Below, piece by piece: positions 8,935-17,831 of a DNA stretch of 64,000 nt. Origin of the DNA: Allobrachymonas sp. (GTDB lineage Bacteria > Pseudomonadota > Gammaproteobacteria > Burkholderiales > Burkholderiaceae_C); the NCBI GenBank assembly GCA_030529505.1, contig JAUMWT010000008.1, positions 1-64,000 on the forward strand, read 5' to 3'. A program made the translations under genes and the position numbers. The notes below the pieces were generated by a model. It saw only the letters and a program-made list of their open reading frames with translations. It was not told where the DNA came from and did no database searches. Within the stretch, counting starts at the first letter, position 1. Each line of letters opens with the position of its first letter.

Positions 8935-9373
8935 GACGTGCCATGTGTGGTTGTTTCGCCTTGAGAGCCTGGTCATTTGCTGCCTTTGCCAAGCAAGGCA
9001 CACGATGTGAAGACTTTGAACAGACTCTAAGAATCGACCGAAAAATTCTGCGCCATGCGATGAGCGACAGAGCGCAAGGGCCAACGACCCTCGGTTGAAG
9101 CAAGCCGTATTGTCCTTCAGCACCGGCCATCCGGTGTGTGCGCGGGGTCACAAAATATGCGCCCTTGGCCTGCTGCCGGTCGTTTCAGCAGCAGTTCACA
9201 AGGCAGCCGCCTGAAGTGACGGGATCGCGGGAAGGAGATGTGCCCAAGCCTGCAACCCCATGCATGTCGGCCCCATGCCCCGTGGATGAGCAAGATGTGC
9301 CGTGCAACAACCAAGCGCACCGGCCCGCTTTTGCCGCCTCTGCGGCGCAAGCCATGCCCAGCGGCTTAGCAGC
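8935..9373. other. Intergenic region with a short inverted-repeat element
   Basis: Apart from the 63-bp element at 8965-9027, no coding or structural signal is recognised. Confidence 0.55.
8965..9027. repeat. Short TIR element (63 bp) with shared core
   Basis: GAGCCTGGTCA at the left end is mirrored by TGAACAGACTC at the right. The flanks are TGA and TAA, consistent with TNA-type insertion. The core 8985-9031 recurs at 40174-40221 (inverted) and 54380-54426 with few differences. The ends resemble those of the larger elements at 29513-29687 and 37141-37314. Confidence 0.65.
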
Positions 9374-11074
9374 TTAGCGGCTCAGCCAATCATCGGCTTT
9401 CTGCACATCTTCGCTGTCGAGCAGGCCCGTGAATTTGCGCAGCTTGAGTTGCGTGAGCAAATAGTCGTGCCGCGCCTGCGCCAGATCCCGCTGGGCAGCA
9501 AACAGGGCCTGCTGCGCATCGAGCACTTCCACATGCGTGCGCACACCCAGCTCTTTGCCTTTGCTGGCCGATTGCAGGATCAAATCCTGCGCCTTGACCT
9601 GCTGCTGCGCCGCCTGGATGCGCGCCACGGCGGCCGACAGGTTCAGAAACTGTTCGCGCAGGCCCAGGCTGGTGATCTGGCGGGCATGCTCCAGCTCGCT
9701 GGAAGCCTTGTCGCGCAATGCAATGGTTTGCCGCACGCGGCCCTGCGTGCTGCCGCCCGAAAAGATCGGAATGGTCAGCTGCAAGGCCACGCTTTTGTGC
9801 TTGAGCTTTTCGTTGATGGTGGTGTAGCCCGGGCTGCGCTCGCGGCTGCTGGATGCCACCAGATCCAGCACGGGCAAATGGCCCGAGCGGGCGCGCATCA
9901 CTTCCTTGTCGGACACGTCGTAGCGGGCCTGCGCGGCACGCACGGCGGCATTGCCCTGCATGGCGGTTTGTACCAGGCCTTCCATCTCGTCGAGCTTGGG
10001 GCTTTGCGCGCGCAAGCCCTTGCTCACGCTGCGCAGGGCATGGTGCTCTTGCCCGGTGATGTTTTGCAGGATGTTCTTGCGCAAGTCGAAGGTGTTTTTG
10101 GCCGTGATTTCCTGCGCCATGGCCGATTCGTGGCGCGCCTGCGAATCCTCCACATCGGTGATGGTGCCCACGCCCGTTTCGAAGTAACGCCTGGCCCGCT
10201 GCACGTGCGCGGACATGGCCTGCGTTTGCGCCTGCGCCAGGGCCACCACGTCTTGCGCCAGCAGGGTGTCGAAATAGGCCTGGCTGACGCGCAGGATCAG
10301 CTCCTGCGTGGCGTTTTCAAATTCGGCTTGAGCCAGGCGCAGCTCGGCCCGGCTGCGCGCATATTCGGCCCACAACTGGGGACGGAAGATGGGCATGGCC
10401 AGACGGATGGATGCCGTTCGGGCCTTGTAATCGAAGGTTCGTGTCAATGGCCGCCGCGTCCGCAAAGTGGTTTGCTCGGTTTCGTTTTTGCCCAGCGAGC
10501 CATGCGCGCTGATTTGCGGCAGAAACTGTCCGCCCACCTGCTGGGGCAGGGTCTTGGCAGCCTCCAGCGCAGCGCGGGCGGCTGCGTATTGCATGTCGCG
10601 CTCCAGCGCCAACTGGTACACATCCAGCAAGCTGCTGGGCTGGGCCTTGGCGGCAGCGGATGCGCTGGCGGCGGGGCTGGTGGCCTGGTTGGTTGCGGTT
10701 GCGGCTGCGACTACGGTTGCTGTAGCAACGTCTGGCGGCTGCACAGCATCTGTGGCTGCTTCTGCTGGCTGAGCCTGCTTCTCGGCCACCTGGGCCTTGG
10801 CGCCGCGTTTGCTCTTGGCCGCTTTCTTTTTGGATGAAGCCGCAGTCGCGGGGGCAGCCATTGGTGTGGCTGATGCGCTTGGTGCGGCCGATGCAGCCAG
10901 CGCAGAGGCAGAGGTTGCAGTTGACGGCTTCGCTGCCGTTTCAGCCGCATCGGCCGCGCTGGCCAATGCGGACGGCGGGGCCATGGTTTCGGCACGCAAG
11001 AGGCTGCTGCCACTCAGCAGGCCCAGCAAGAGCATCAAGGCCGGGGTTTGCTGCAAAACGCTTCGTTTCATCAT
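9374..11074 (-). CDS. TolC-family outer membrane protein of a type I secretion system
   Basis: A 566-residue outer membrane channel component. A signal peptide (MMKRSVLQQTPALMLLLGLL, cleavage after a short LLRA segment) is followed by an unusual Ala/Lys/Pro-rich stretch of about 115 residues. The TolC-type outer-membrane efflux domain then starts at LLDVYQLALERDMQYAAARA and has the usual two repeats of long helices (ARSRAELRLAQAEFENA, YDVSDKEVMRARSGHLPVLDL). The start overlaps the stop of the membrane fusion protein gene as ATGA (11074-11071), showing an operon. It would form the outer exit duct for the substrate at 1030-2676 (inference). Confidence 0.9.
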   Translation of the reverse strand: MMKRSVLQQTPALMLLLGLLSGSSLLRAETMAPPSALASAADAAETAAKPSTATSASALAASAAPSASATPMAAPATAASSKKKAAKSKRGAKAQVAEKQAQPAEAATDAVQPPDVATATVVAAATATNQATSPAASASAAAKAQPSSLLDVYQLALERDMQYAAARAALEAAKTLPQQVGGQFLPQISAHGSLGKNETEQTTLRTRRPLTRTFDYKARTASIRLAMPIFRPQLWAEYARSRAELRLAQAEFENATQELILRVSQAYFDTLLAQDVVALAQAQTQAMSAHVQRARRYFETGVGTITDVEDSQARHESAMAQEITAKNTFDLRKNILQNITGQEHHALRSVSKGLRAQSPKLDEMEGLVQTAMQGNAAVRAAQARYDVSDKEVMRARSGHLPVLDLVASSSRERSPGYTTINEKLKHKSVALQLTIPIFSGGSTQGRVRQTIALRDKASSELEHARQITSLGLREQFLNLSAAVARIQAAQQQVKAQDLILQSASKGKELGVRTHVEVLDAQQALFAAQRDLAQARHDYLLTQLKLRKFTGLLDSEDVQKADDWLSR

Positions 11075-12450
11075 TGCTCCCGCAGTCCGGTGGAAAGTCT
11101 GGTGACCAGCGGATCGATCAGGTACTGCATCAGCGTTCTTTCGCCGGTGCGCACGATCACGGCCGCCTGCATGCCGGGTTGCGGCACGATGTGGTTGGCG
11201 CGCAGCTCTTCTTCGCCCTTGGGCGTGATTTCGATGCGGCCCTGGTAGTAGGGAAAGCCCGTGCGCGGGTCGCTCAGGCGGTCAGCCGAGAGCTGCACCA
11301 GCTTGCCTTCGATGGCGGGCGATTTGCCCCCGCCCAGCAGAATCTGGAAGTTGACCGTGACCAGGCTGCCCACCTTGACGGTGTTGATGAGGTTGACGGG
11401 GAATTGCGCCTCGATCACGAGCTTGTCGCCCTGGGGCACGATGTCCATGATGTGTTCGCCCGGGCGAATCACGCCGCCGATGGTGGCCACGTTCAGGCCC
11501 ACCACATGCCCTTCGATGGGCGAGCGGATGGTGGCGCGCTCGTAAGCTTCCAGCGCTGATTTGTATTTGTCGTGCAGCACCGCCACTTCTTTTTGCACCT
11601 CGGCCAGTTGCAGGCCCACTTCCTTGTTCTGGTCCAGCTCGCGCTGCAGCTTCTTGAGCTGCAATTCGCCGATGGCCGCCTGCATGCGCGCGACTTGCGC
11701 GGCATCGTTGCCGCGCGTGCCCGACACATCGGCTACGGCCCTTTCCAGATCGTGCACCTTGCTGCGGGGCGCAAAGCCCTCGGCGGCCAGCTCGCGGTAG
11801 GCGGCCAGCTCCTTGTTGAGCGCGCTCAGCTGCGCGCCTTTGCCGCCCTGAATCGAGTTCAGGCCGCGGATGTTGCTGTGCAGGCCCTGGATCATGGTGT
11901 CCATGGTTTTGAGCTCGCCCACCAGTGCCGAGCGGCGCGCTTCGAACAAACTGGTTTGCGCGCGCATGGTGTCGGCGATCTGTGGCACTTGCTCGCCCAT
12001 TTCGTGCAACTCGGCCGGGAAGGTGATTTGCTTGGCCTTGTCGCGCTCGGCCTGCAGGCGCGACTGCATCGCCAGCATCTGCGCGTATTGCAGTTGCACG
12101 ATGTCGTGCTGGGCTTTCACGTCCGTGTCGTTCAGGCGCACCAGCACGGCGCCGGCCGGCACCAGGTCGCCTTCATGCACGGCAATTTCCTGCACGATGC
12201 CGCCATGCAAATGCTGAATCGTTTTGCGCTTGCTGCCCACAATGACCACGCCATTGCCGGGCACGCCCGAATCCAGCGGCGCAAAGCAGGCCCACAGCAA
12301 AAAAGCGCCCAGGCCGAGCCAGAACACCCAGGCGCCCAGGCGAATGGTTTTGCGCGTTTCGCTCGCCACGGCGTCGTCCGAAAGGGGCTCGGCCCGGCCA
12401 GACAGGCCCAGGCCTTGCAGCAATTTTTGATACCACGGTTTGTCGTTCAT
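11071..12450 (-). CDS. HlyD-family membrane fusion protein of a type I secretion system
   Basis: A 459-residue periplasmic adaptor. One N-terminal membrane helix (LGAWVFWLGLGAFLLWACFA) is followed by a lipoyl/biotinyl-like half (HGGIVQEIAVHEGDLVPAGA), a long coiled-coil hairpin (about residues 90-280), the second half-motif (IRSPIEGHVVGLNVATIGG), and a C-terminal beta-barrel domain (GMQAAVIVRTGERT). This is the PrtE/AprE type. The ATG at 12450 was chosen over a frame start 10 codons upstream because AAGGATCAAC precedes it. The gene sits between the ABC exporter and the TolC-like gene. Confidence 0.92.
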   Translation of the reverse strand: MNDKPWYQKLLQGLGLSGRAEPLSDDAVASETRKTIRLGAWVFWLGLGAFLLWACFAPLDSGVPGNGVVIVGSKRKTIQHLHGGIVQEIAVHEGDLVPAGAVLVRLNDTDVKAQHDIVQLQYAQMLAMQSRLQAERDKAKQITFPAELHEMGEQVPQIADTMRAQTSLFEARRSALVGELKTMDTMIQGLHSNIRGLNSIQGGKGAQLSALNKELAAYRELAAEGFAPRSKVHDLERAVADVSGTRGNDAAQVARMQAAIGELQLKKLQRELDQNKEVGLQLAEVQKEVAVLHDKYKSALEAYERATIRSPIEGHVVGLNVATIGGVIRPGEHIMDIVPQGDKLVIEAQFPVNLINTVKVGSLVTVNFQILLGGGKSPAIEGKLVQLSADRLSDPRTGFPYYQGRIEITPKGEEELRANHIVPQPGMQAAVIVRTGERTLMQYLIDPLVTRLSTGLREQ

Positions 12451-12641
12451 GTTGATCCTTGAAGATCGAAAAAGATGCACATTCAGTCTGTTTCACTCGC
12501 CCCGGATGGGGCCTGGGAAGGGGCTTGAAGCCGAGCCACTCAGGGCTGGGCGGTACGCGGCCACCAGGGCCTGCGAAACCCGGCACCCGCAGCGGTGTTG
12601 GCCTCGCCGCCACGCTGCACGGCCCCACCCACAGCTCTTCC

Positions 12642-14495
12642 TTACGCCTCGCCTTTCGTCCCGCCGCCTGCATCGCCCTCGCCTGTGGGCTTAGGGGCTT
12701 GGGGCTGGCCAGCGCCCGGGCTTGGTGGCTCGCTCGAGGCCGAGTCGGCAGGCCCGCCCTGTGCCTTGTTCTGCGCGGCCTTTTGCAGCAACTGTGCCGG
12801 CTTCTGCTGCTGCGCGCCGCCTTGCAGGGCCTGCATGACCTTGTCGCGCGGGCCAAAAGCCTGCACGCTGCCATTGACCAGCAAGAGCAGCTTGTTGACA
12901 ACGGCCAGAATGCTGCTGCGGTGCGAGATCAGCACCACCGTGCTGCCCAGGGCCTTGAGTTGCATCACGGCCTGCACCAGCGCGGCTTCGCCGCTGTCGT
13001 CGAGGTTGGAGTTGGGTTCATCGAGCACCACGAAGGCCGGGTTGCCGTAGAGCGCACGCGCCAGCCCCAGGCGCTGGCGCTGGCCGCCCGAAAGGTGCGA
13101 GCCGCCTTCGCCGATTTCGGTCTCATACCCTTTGGGAAATTTCAGAATCATTTCGTGCACGCCTGCCATCTTGGCCGCCGTGACGATTTTTTCGGCATCC
13201 AGCGGGCCAAAGCGGCAGATGTTTTCGGCCACGGTGCCAGCAAACAGCTCGATGTCTTGCGGCAAATAGCCCACGGCCGGGCCCAGCTCCTGCTTGCTCC
13301 ACTGATACACATCGGCGCCATCCAAACGCACCTTGCCCGCAATGGACGGCCACACGCCCACCAGCAGGCGCGCCAGCGAGGATTTGCCCGAGGCCGAGGG
13401 CCCGATCACGCCCACCACATCGCCCGGCTGCGCCTGAAAGCTCACCTGATTCAGAATCACCTGCTGGCCGCCCGGCACCTTGGCCACCACATGTTCCACC
13501 TGCAAATGCCCAGCCGGGCGCGGCAGGCTCATGGTCTCTTTGCGCTCGGGGTTTTCTTCCAGCAGTTTTTCCAACCGCGTGTAGGCCGTGCGCGCCGACA
13601 GGAATTGCTTCCACGCCCCAATGGCCAGCTCAATGGGGGCCAAAGTCTTGCCCAGCAGAATGGAGCCAGCAATCATGCCGCCAGGCGTCATCTTGCCCTC
13701 GATCACCAGCCAGGCGCCCAGGCCCAACACCAGCGACTGCACCGCGATGCGGATGGATTTGGTCAAGGACGTGATGCTGGCCGAACGGTCGCTGGCCTGC
13801 GCTTGCAGATCCAGAAAATGTATCTGCTTTTCGCGCCAGCGGTTTTTCAGGTTGTCGAGCATGCCCATCGCCTCAATCACCTCGGCATTGCGCAAGGTGT
13901 TGGTGGCGTAGGCGGTGGAGTTGTTGGCTTCCTTGTTGGCTTCGGTCAAGGGCGCGCGCGTGATTTTTTCGGTGAGCCAGGCCAGGCTGCACAGCACGAT
14001 GGCCGTGATCACCGCAAACACGCCCAGCCAGGGGTGCAGCAGAAAAATCACCAGCAGATAAATCGGCGCCCAGGGCGCATCGAAAAAGGCAAACAGCCCT
14101 GCCCCCGTGAGGAACTGGCGCACATGGGTCAAATCGGCCAAAGCCGCGCCTGCGCTGCCCATCTGGCGCTTGAGGTTCTGCTCGAACGAGGCCACGAACA
14201 CGCGGTCGTTCATGCGCAGATCAATGCCTGTGCCAATGCGCACGAGCAGGCGCGAGCGCGCCAGCTCCAGCAGCGCCTGCACGATGTAGAGCAATACGAT
14301 CACCAGCGTGAGCATCAGCAGGGTCGTGCCGCTGCGGCTTTGCAGCACGCGGTCGTACACCTGCAGCATGTAGATCGTGGGCACCAGGCCCAGAATGTTG
14401 ATCAGCATGCTGAACACGCCAGCGGCCATGAAAGCCCGGCGAAATTGCAGCAAAACGGCGGCCAACTCGGAACGGAAATTGATTTTTGGTTTCAT
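12642..14495 (-). CDS. Type I secretion ABC exporter (PrtD/RsaD type permease-ATPase)
   Basis: A 617-residue protein. An N-terminal six-helix transmembrane domain starts at FRRAFMAAGVFSMLINILGLV with the typical PTIYMLQVYDRV segment. A nucleotide-binding domain follows, with Walker A GPSASGKSS, signature LSGGQRQRLGLARAL and Walker B VVLDEPNSNLD. No peptidase C39 domain is present, as in exporters of proteases and S-layer proteins. The tail after about residue 570 is a Gln/Ala/Pro/Gly-rich extension. It is followed after about 190 bp by the HlyD-like gene and preceded 18 bp upstream by the TnpB-like small gene, all in one direction. Confidence 0.92.
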   Translation of the reverse strand: MKPKINFRSELAAVLLQFRRAFMAAGVFSMLINILGLVPTIYMLQVYDRVLQSRSGTTLLMLTLVIVLLYIVQALLELARSRLLVRIGTGIDLRMNDRVFVASFEQNLKRQMGSAGAALADLTHVRQFLTGAGLFAFFDAPWAPIYLLVIFLLHPWLGVFAVITAIVLCSLAWLTEKITRAPLTEANKEANNSTAYATNTLRNAEVIEAMGMLDNLKNRWREKQIHFLDLQAQASDRSASITSLTKSIRIAVQSLVLGLGAWLVIEGKMTPGGMIAGSILLGKTLAPIELAIGAWKQFLSARTAYTRLEKLLEENPERKETMSLPRPAGHLQVEHVVAKVPGGQQVILNQVSFQAQPGDVVGVIGPSASGKSSLARLLVGVWPSIAGKVRLDGADVYQWSKQELGPAVGYLPQDIELFAGTVAENICRFGPLDAEKIVTAAKMAGVHEMILKFPKGYETEIGEGGSHLSGGQRQRLGLARALYGNPAFVVLDEPNSNLDDSGEAALVQAVMQLKALGSTVVLISHRSSILAVVNKLLLLVNGSVQAFGPRDKVMQALQGGAQQQKPAQLLQKAAQNKAQGGPADSASSEPPSPGAGQPQAPKPTGEGDAGGGTKGEA

Positions 14496-14513
14496 GATGA
14501 AGAGTCGATAAAT

Positions 14514-15107
14514 TCAGCTGGCAGCCACACTCTGTACCTGCAAATAATCCGGCAAGGCCGCGCTTTGCTGCTCTTGGCGCTCGGGCTTTTCAAAGAAAAA
14601 AGTCAGCGAAAAACCTTCGCGCCCTCTTTGCAGCACCACCTCTTTGGGTGCGCTGCTTTCGAACAAGCGTGCCTGCGCCGCACCCAACTTAATCTCGAAC
14701 TGCATGCGCCCATCCAGCGTGAACAAAGACAAACTGCCTTTGCGCACGCTCAAGGTGCGCTGATCGAAATACACCGGTGCCGTAGGTGCAAAGCACAACA
14801 GGGGCAAAGGCGCCGCGCCGTCCTTGTCCACCTTCCAGGGGCTGTTCTCACCCTGGTACACCTGGCGCGCCGAGCGGCAAACGGCATAAATCACATTGCA
14901 AGCCATTTGCGAGCCCAGCTGGGGGTACTTTTCACGCAACTGGCGGTAGGCCAGATGGTGCAAAGCCACCCGGTTCCAGCAGCGCGTTTCGCGCACCGTG
15001 CGCGCCAGCCACGTGCAGGCCTCGGCGAACAGCGTTTGCAATTCGACCAGGCGCTGCAAGTGATCCCGCGACGGGTTCAGTGGACAAACAAGACGAGTGA
15101 TTGGCAT
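14514..15107 (-). CDS. Stand-alone TnpB-like N-terminal module lacking RuvC
   Basis: A 197-residue protein. Its full length follows the N-terminal half of IS605-type TnpB proteins: an initial strand and helices (LVCPLNPSRDHLQRLVEL, EACTWLARTV), a helical part with AYRQLREKYPQLGSQ and VIYAVCRSARQVY, then the strand-rich block PVYFDQRTLSV (111-121) and LSLFTLDGRMQF, ending at FFFEKPE (170-176). In TnpB the RuvC-I motif (GVDLG type) follows at exactly this point. Here the protein instead ends after 21 more residues, with no DED residues. It would keep the WED/REC nucleic-acid-binding part only. It is intact, lies 18 bp before the T1SS exporter gene in the same direction, and may be a regulator of it (inference). 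No guide RNA was identified. Confidence 0.65.
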   Translation of the reverse strand: MPITRLVCPLNPSRDHLQRLVELQTLFAEACTWLARTVRETRCWNRVALHHLAYRQLREKYPQLGSQMACNVIYAVCRSARQVYQGENSPWKVDKDGAAPLPLLCFAPTAPVYFDQRTLSVRKGSLSLFTLDGRMQFEIKLGAAQARLFESSAPKEVVLQRGREGFSLTFFFEKPERQEQQSAALPDYLQVQSVAAS

Positions 15108-15544
15108 GACAGTGCGGCGGATTGTAGCGCGTTCCTATATGAAGTTTTTTGCACGCCACGCGGATGCCCCAAAACGGCTGGCTGGCACGGGCCAATCGGC
15201 CCGCATCTGTTTCAAAAAACCAACGCCGCCGCTCGCTTTGCCGGGCTGGCTGAGGTGCGGCATTCGCGAACAAGCCAGGCCCCGCAACAGCCAGGGCGGG
15301 GTGGAACAGCCAGATCAGAGTGGTTCAAGGCAAGGGCTGCTGTTCACGGCTGCACCCAGAGACGCCTATTCACCATCTCCTTGCGGGCGCTTGAGAATGG
15401 AAGCGGGCGCTCTGCTGCGTTGCAAATTTTGTCCATAGCATGCGGGCCATGCACTGCGATTTGCGCCCTGCATCCCATCCCGCACTTTGTCCAATCACTT
15501 CACGATGAAATCTTGAACAGGCTCTCAAGCGCTCAAGCAGCGCA
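15108..15544. other. Intergenic region holding a MITE-like element
   Basis: Apart from the element at 15361-15524, nothing is recognised. The promoter of the T1SS operon should lie in the half nearest 15107. Confidence 0.5.
15361..15524. repeat. MITE-like element, copy A
   Basis: About 164 bp, homologous along its length to copies B, D and E. The left end (GCCTATTCACCATCTCC) and right end (TCTTGAACAGGCTC) are imperfect inverted repeats of each other. It ends 20 bp beyond the stop codon of the membrane glycosyltransferase gene. Confidence 0.75.
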
Positions 15545-17077
15545 TCATGGCTTGTAGGTGTTGATGCAAAACCGCTCATTGACGAATTGGCACTGGCCCA
15601 CGGCCGCTGCAGCTTCTGCCGGATTGCGCAGGGCCCACACATCAATCACGGGCCTTGCCTGCGGGTCTTTGAATCTTGCGAGCTGCTCATCGCCCGTTTC
15701 CCCGAACGAAGACGGATAAAAATACCGCAGCCAGCTTTGTGATGCGCCTTGCAGATTGCCGATTTGAACCAGGCCGCACACATCGTAAATCCATGCGTCA
15801 GGCCCTGCGAAGAAAGAAACAATGCCGATTTCGCACATTCTGATCCTCACCGGCTCGTTGGAATAAGGCTTGATGAGGTACTTGCCATCGCCCACGGCGC
15901 TTTTTCCCACTTCCTGATACGCCAAATACCCCGGCGAATTTTCATTCCACGGATAAGGTTTGTTCTTGCCCAAATTGGCCAACAGCGTCAGCGCAAATGC
16001 CAGAAGCAGCAACACAGCCAAAGGCGCGGCCATTTTCATGCCGCGCTTTTGATAAATGGCCACGCTGACCGCCAACATGATGGCCCAGAGCGCGATCATG
16101 AAATTTTCGCTGTACCAAGTGAAATTGCCGGGCATGGAAACTGCAATCAGCAGCAGCAAACAGATGGCTGACACGACCGGAACAGCCGCTCTTGCCAGCA
16201 AAAGAGCAAATGCGGCCGGCAAGCCAATCAAGATCCAGCCCACGACAGGCCCATTCAAACCCATCATTTGAGCGATATCGCCCGGAAGAATTTCAATCAA
16301 ATTCTTGTCGGTGAACATTTTGAGCTTGCCGGTGATTTGCTTGGACCAGATGGTGCTGGGAATGGGATAAACGCCCAGAAGCAGCATGATCGCCGCATAC
16401 ACCAAAAAGCCGAGCAAGAGCGCCAGCATGATTTTGAACAAAGCCTGGGGCTGTGAAAGATAGATCAGCACCGTAGAGATGATCGCCACCACGCCGATTT
16501 CGGGCCTGGAAAGGCCCACCAGCAGCAAAGCCAGCCCGATTGCAAAGTGATTTTCCGTTTTTTCGCTCAACAGCTTGACCAATGTAAACAGCGAAAGCAG
16601 CAGCACCCCGCCTTCCATCAGAAAAAGGGTATCCAGGGCCATGCTCAACAAAAAGAAAGCGCTGCCCAGCAACAAATAGGACTTGAGCCGATTGCACCAA
16701 AATGGCAGAAAGCATAAAAACGCGACGAAACCGCTGCACAAAAAAGCGAACCGTGCGGCTTCAATGGTTCGCAAAGGCACATTGAAAAATTCCAAGGCCC
16801 CAAACGCCGGCACCAAGGTCAATAGCCTCAGCGGCGAACTGGAAAGCAGCATGCCCGATTCCGCGATCGGGAAATAGCGCGCGGTGCCCAGCTCCACGAT
16901 GTTGGCAGCCATGTGCAAATAAATGAAGCTGTCGTCGAAATACGCGGTTTTCTTGAACAGGAAAAAAGCGCTTGCCCCCATCGCGGAAAAAACAAGGGCG
17001 CATGCAGCGGCCAGCAGGCCCGCATTCGATCGCCCCAGCCACGCAAAGTCGAACCGTGTTTGCTTGTCGGGCTGCAT
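15545..17077 (-). CDS. GT-C-like polytopic membrane protein, candidate arabinofuranosyltransferase
   Basis: A 510-residue protein with about 10-12 hydrophobic helices. The first periplasmic loop carries YFDDSFIYLHMAANI, the acidic DD motif position used by GT-C enzymes that take sugars from polyprenyl phosphates. The C-terminal 120 residues are a soluble, presumably periplasmic, domain (VRIRMCEIGIVSFF). The gene starts 1 bp after the DprE2 gene ends and is the last gene of an operon for decaprenyl-phosphoryl-arabinose. A role as the transferase that puts D-arabinofuranose on a glycan or pilin is inferred from this context. The acceptor is unknown. Confidence 0.6.
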   Translation of the reverse strand: MQPDKQTRFDFAWLGRSNAGLLAAACALVFSAMGASAFFLFKKTAYFDDSFIYLHMAANIVELGTARYFPIAESGMLLSSSPLRLLTLVPAFGALEFFNVPLRTIEAARFAFLCSGFVAFLCFLPFWCNRLKSYLLLGSAFFLLSMALDTLFLMEGGVLLLSLFTLVKLLSEKTENHFAIGLALLLVGLSRPEIGVVAIISTVLIYLSQPQALFKIMLALLLGFLVYAAIMLLLGVYPIPSTIWSKQITGKLKMFTDKNLIEILPGDIAQMMGLNGPVVGWILIGLPAAFALLLARAAVPVVSAICLLLLIAVSMPGNFTWYSENFMIALWAIMLAVSVAIYQKRGMKMAAPLAVLLLLAFALTLLANLGKNKPYPWNENSPGYLAYQEVGKSAVGDGKYLIKPYSNEPVRIRMCEIGIVSFFAGPDAWIYDVCGLVQIGNLQGASQSWLRYFYPSSFGETGDEQLARFKDPQARPVIDVWALRNPAEAAAAVGQCQFVNERFCINTYKP

Positions 17078-17078
17078 G

Positions 17079-17831
17079 TCAAATATCCATTTTGTTGAAG
17101 ATGAAGGCGGGCAGATGCCGAATCACCAGCATGATCAGCCGCCATTTGCCCGGCGTGTAAATAAGTGGCTTGCCCGCTGCGATGCCGGCAACGATCTGTT
17201 GGGCCACGCTTTCAACGGGCGCCAGCTTGGCCCCTTGGCCCTTGAGGTGCGCCGTCATGGGGGTATCGGTCGGGCCGGGTTTGATCAGCACCACCTGAAC
17301 GGCCGTGCCCGCCAAGCGGTGCTGCAGGCCCTGGGCGTAGCGCGTGACCAGCCCCTTGGCGGCCCCATACACGTAGTTGGATTTGCGCCCCCGGTCGCCC
17401 GCCACGGAGCCAATCAGGGCGATCGTGCCGTGATTGGCTTTTTCCATCTCTTGCGCAAAGGCTTCGGCGTAGAGGACGGGCGAGATGCCGTTGATAGCCA
17501 AGGCATCACGGCAGGCAGGCAAATGGCGCTGGCACCCGGCCTGATCGGGCAAGGAGCCATGCGCAATCAAGGCAATGTCCACACGCCCGGATTGGGCCAT
17601 GCTCCCCACCGTGGCGCTGATGGCTTCGGGGTTCAGAAAATCTGCCTGAACGCAGCGAATCTCGGACTGCGGGCTGCGCGCCCGCAGATCGGCGGCCACC
17701 CGCTCAAGGCGCTGGGCGTCGCGCCCCACCAGCGTCAGGTCGGCGGCTTGGTCGGCCAGCCACAGCCGGGCGCAGTGTTCGGCGATGGCCGAGGTGGCGC
17801 CCACGATGACGATTTTTTTCCGTTTCAGCAT
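17079..17831 (-). CDS. dprE2: DprE2-like decaprenylphospho-D-erythro-pentulose-2-ulose reductase
   Basis: A 250-residue short-chain dehydrogenase. It has an N-terminal nucleotide-binding GATSAIAEHCARLW, NG at the Asn position (AINGISPVLYA), Ser in LIGSVAGDRG, and the YGAAK catalytic pair. The C-terminal part (TPGKWRLIMLVIRHLPAFIF) matches the membrane-near end of mycobacterial DprE2. It would reduce the keto intermediate made by DprE1 to decaprenyl-phosphoryl-arabinose. It directly follows the DprE1 gene with no spacing and precedes the membrane transferase gene. Confidence 0.82.
   Translation of the reverse strand: MLKRKKIVIVGATSAIAEHCARLWLADQAADLTLVGRDAQRLERVAADLRARSPQSEIRCVQADFLNPEAISATVGSMAQSGRVDIALIAHGSLPDQAGCQRHLPACRDALAINGISPVLYAEAFAQEMEKANHGTIALIGSVAGDRGRKSNYVYGAAKGLVTRYAQGLQHRLAGTAVQVVLIKPGPTDTPMTAHLKGQGAKLAPVESVAQQIVAGIAAGKPLIYTPGKWRLIMLVIRHLPAFIFNKMDI

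Noticed and set aside
8935-9123. N-terminal extension of 63 codons on the PIG-L/glycosyltransferase gene.
   Set aside because: The extension is translated repeat-element DNA and has no homology. The deacetylase domain begins right after the ATG at 8934.
14514-15107. Calling the TnpB-like gene a decayed transposase.
   Set aside because: The frame is intact, ends naturally, sits in a conserved-looking operon position, and no RuvC remnant or transposon end is next to it. Decay is still possible but not favoured.
12459-15557. A 1,000-codon open frame on the + strand opposite the type I secretion genes.
   Set aside because: It runs antisense to three well-supported genes, is His/Gln/Arg-rich as expected of the complement of GC-biased codons, and has no recognisable motif.
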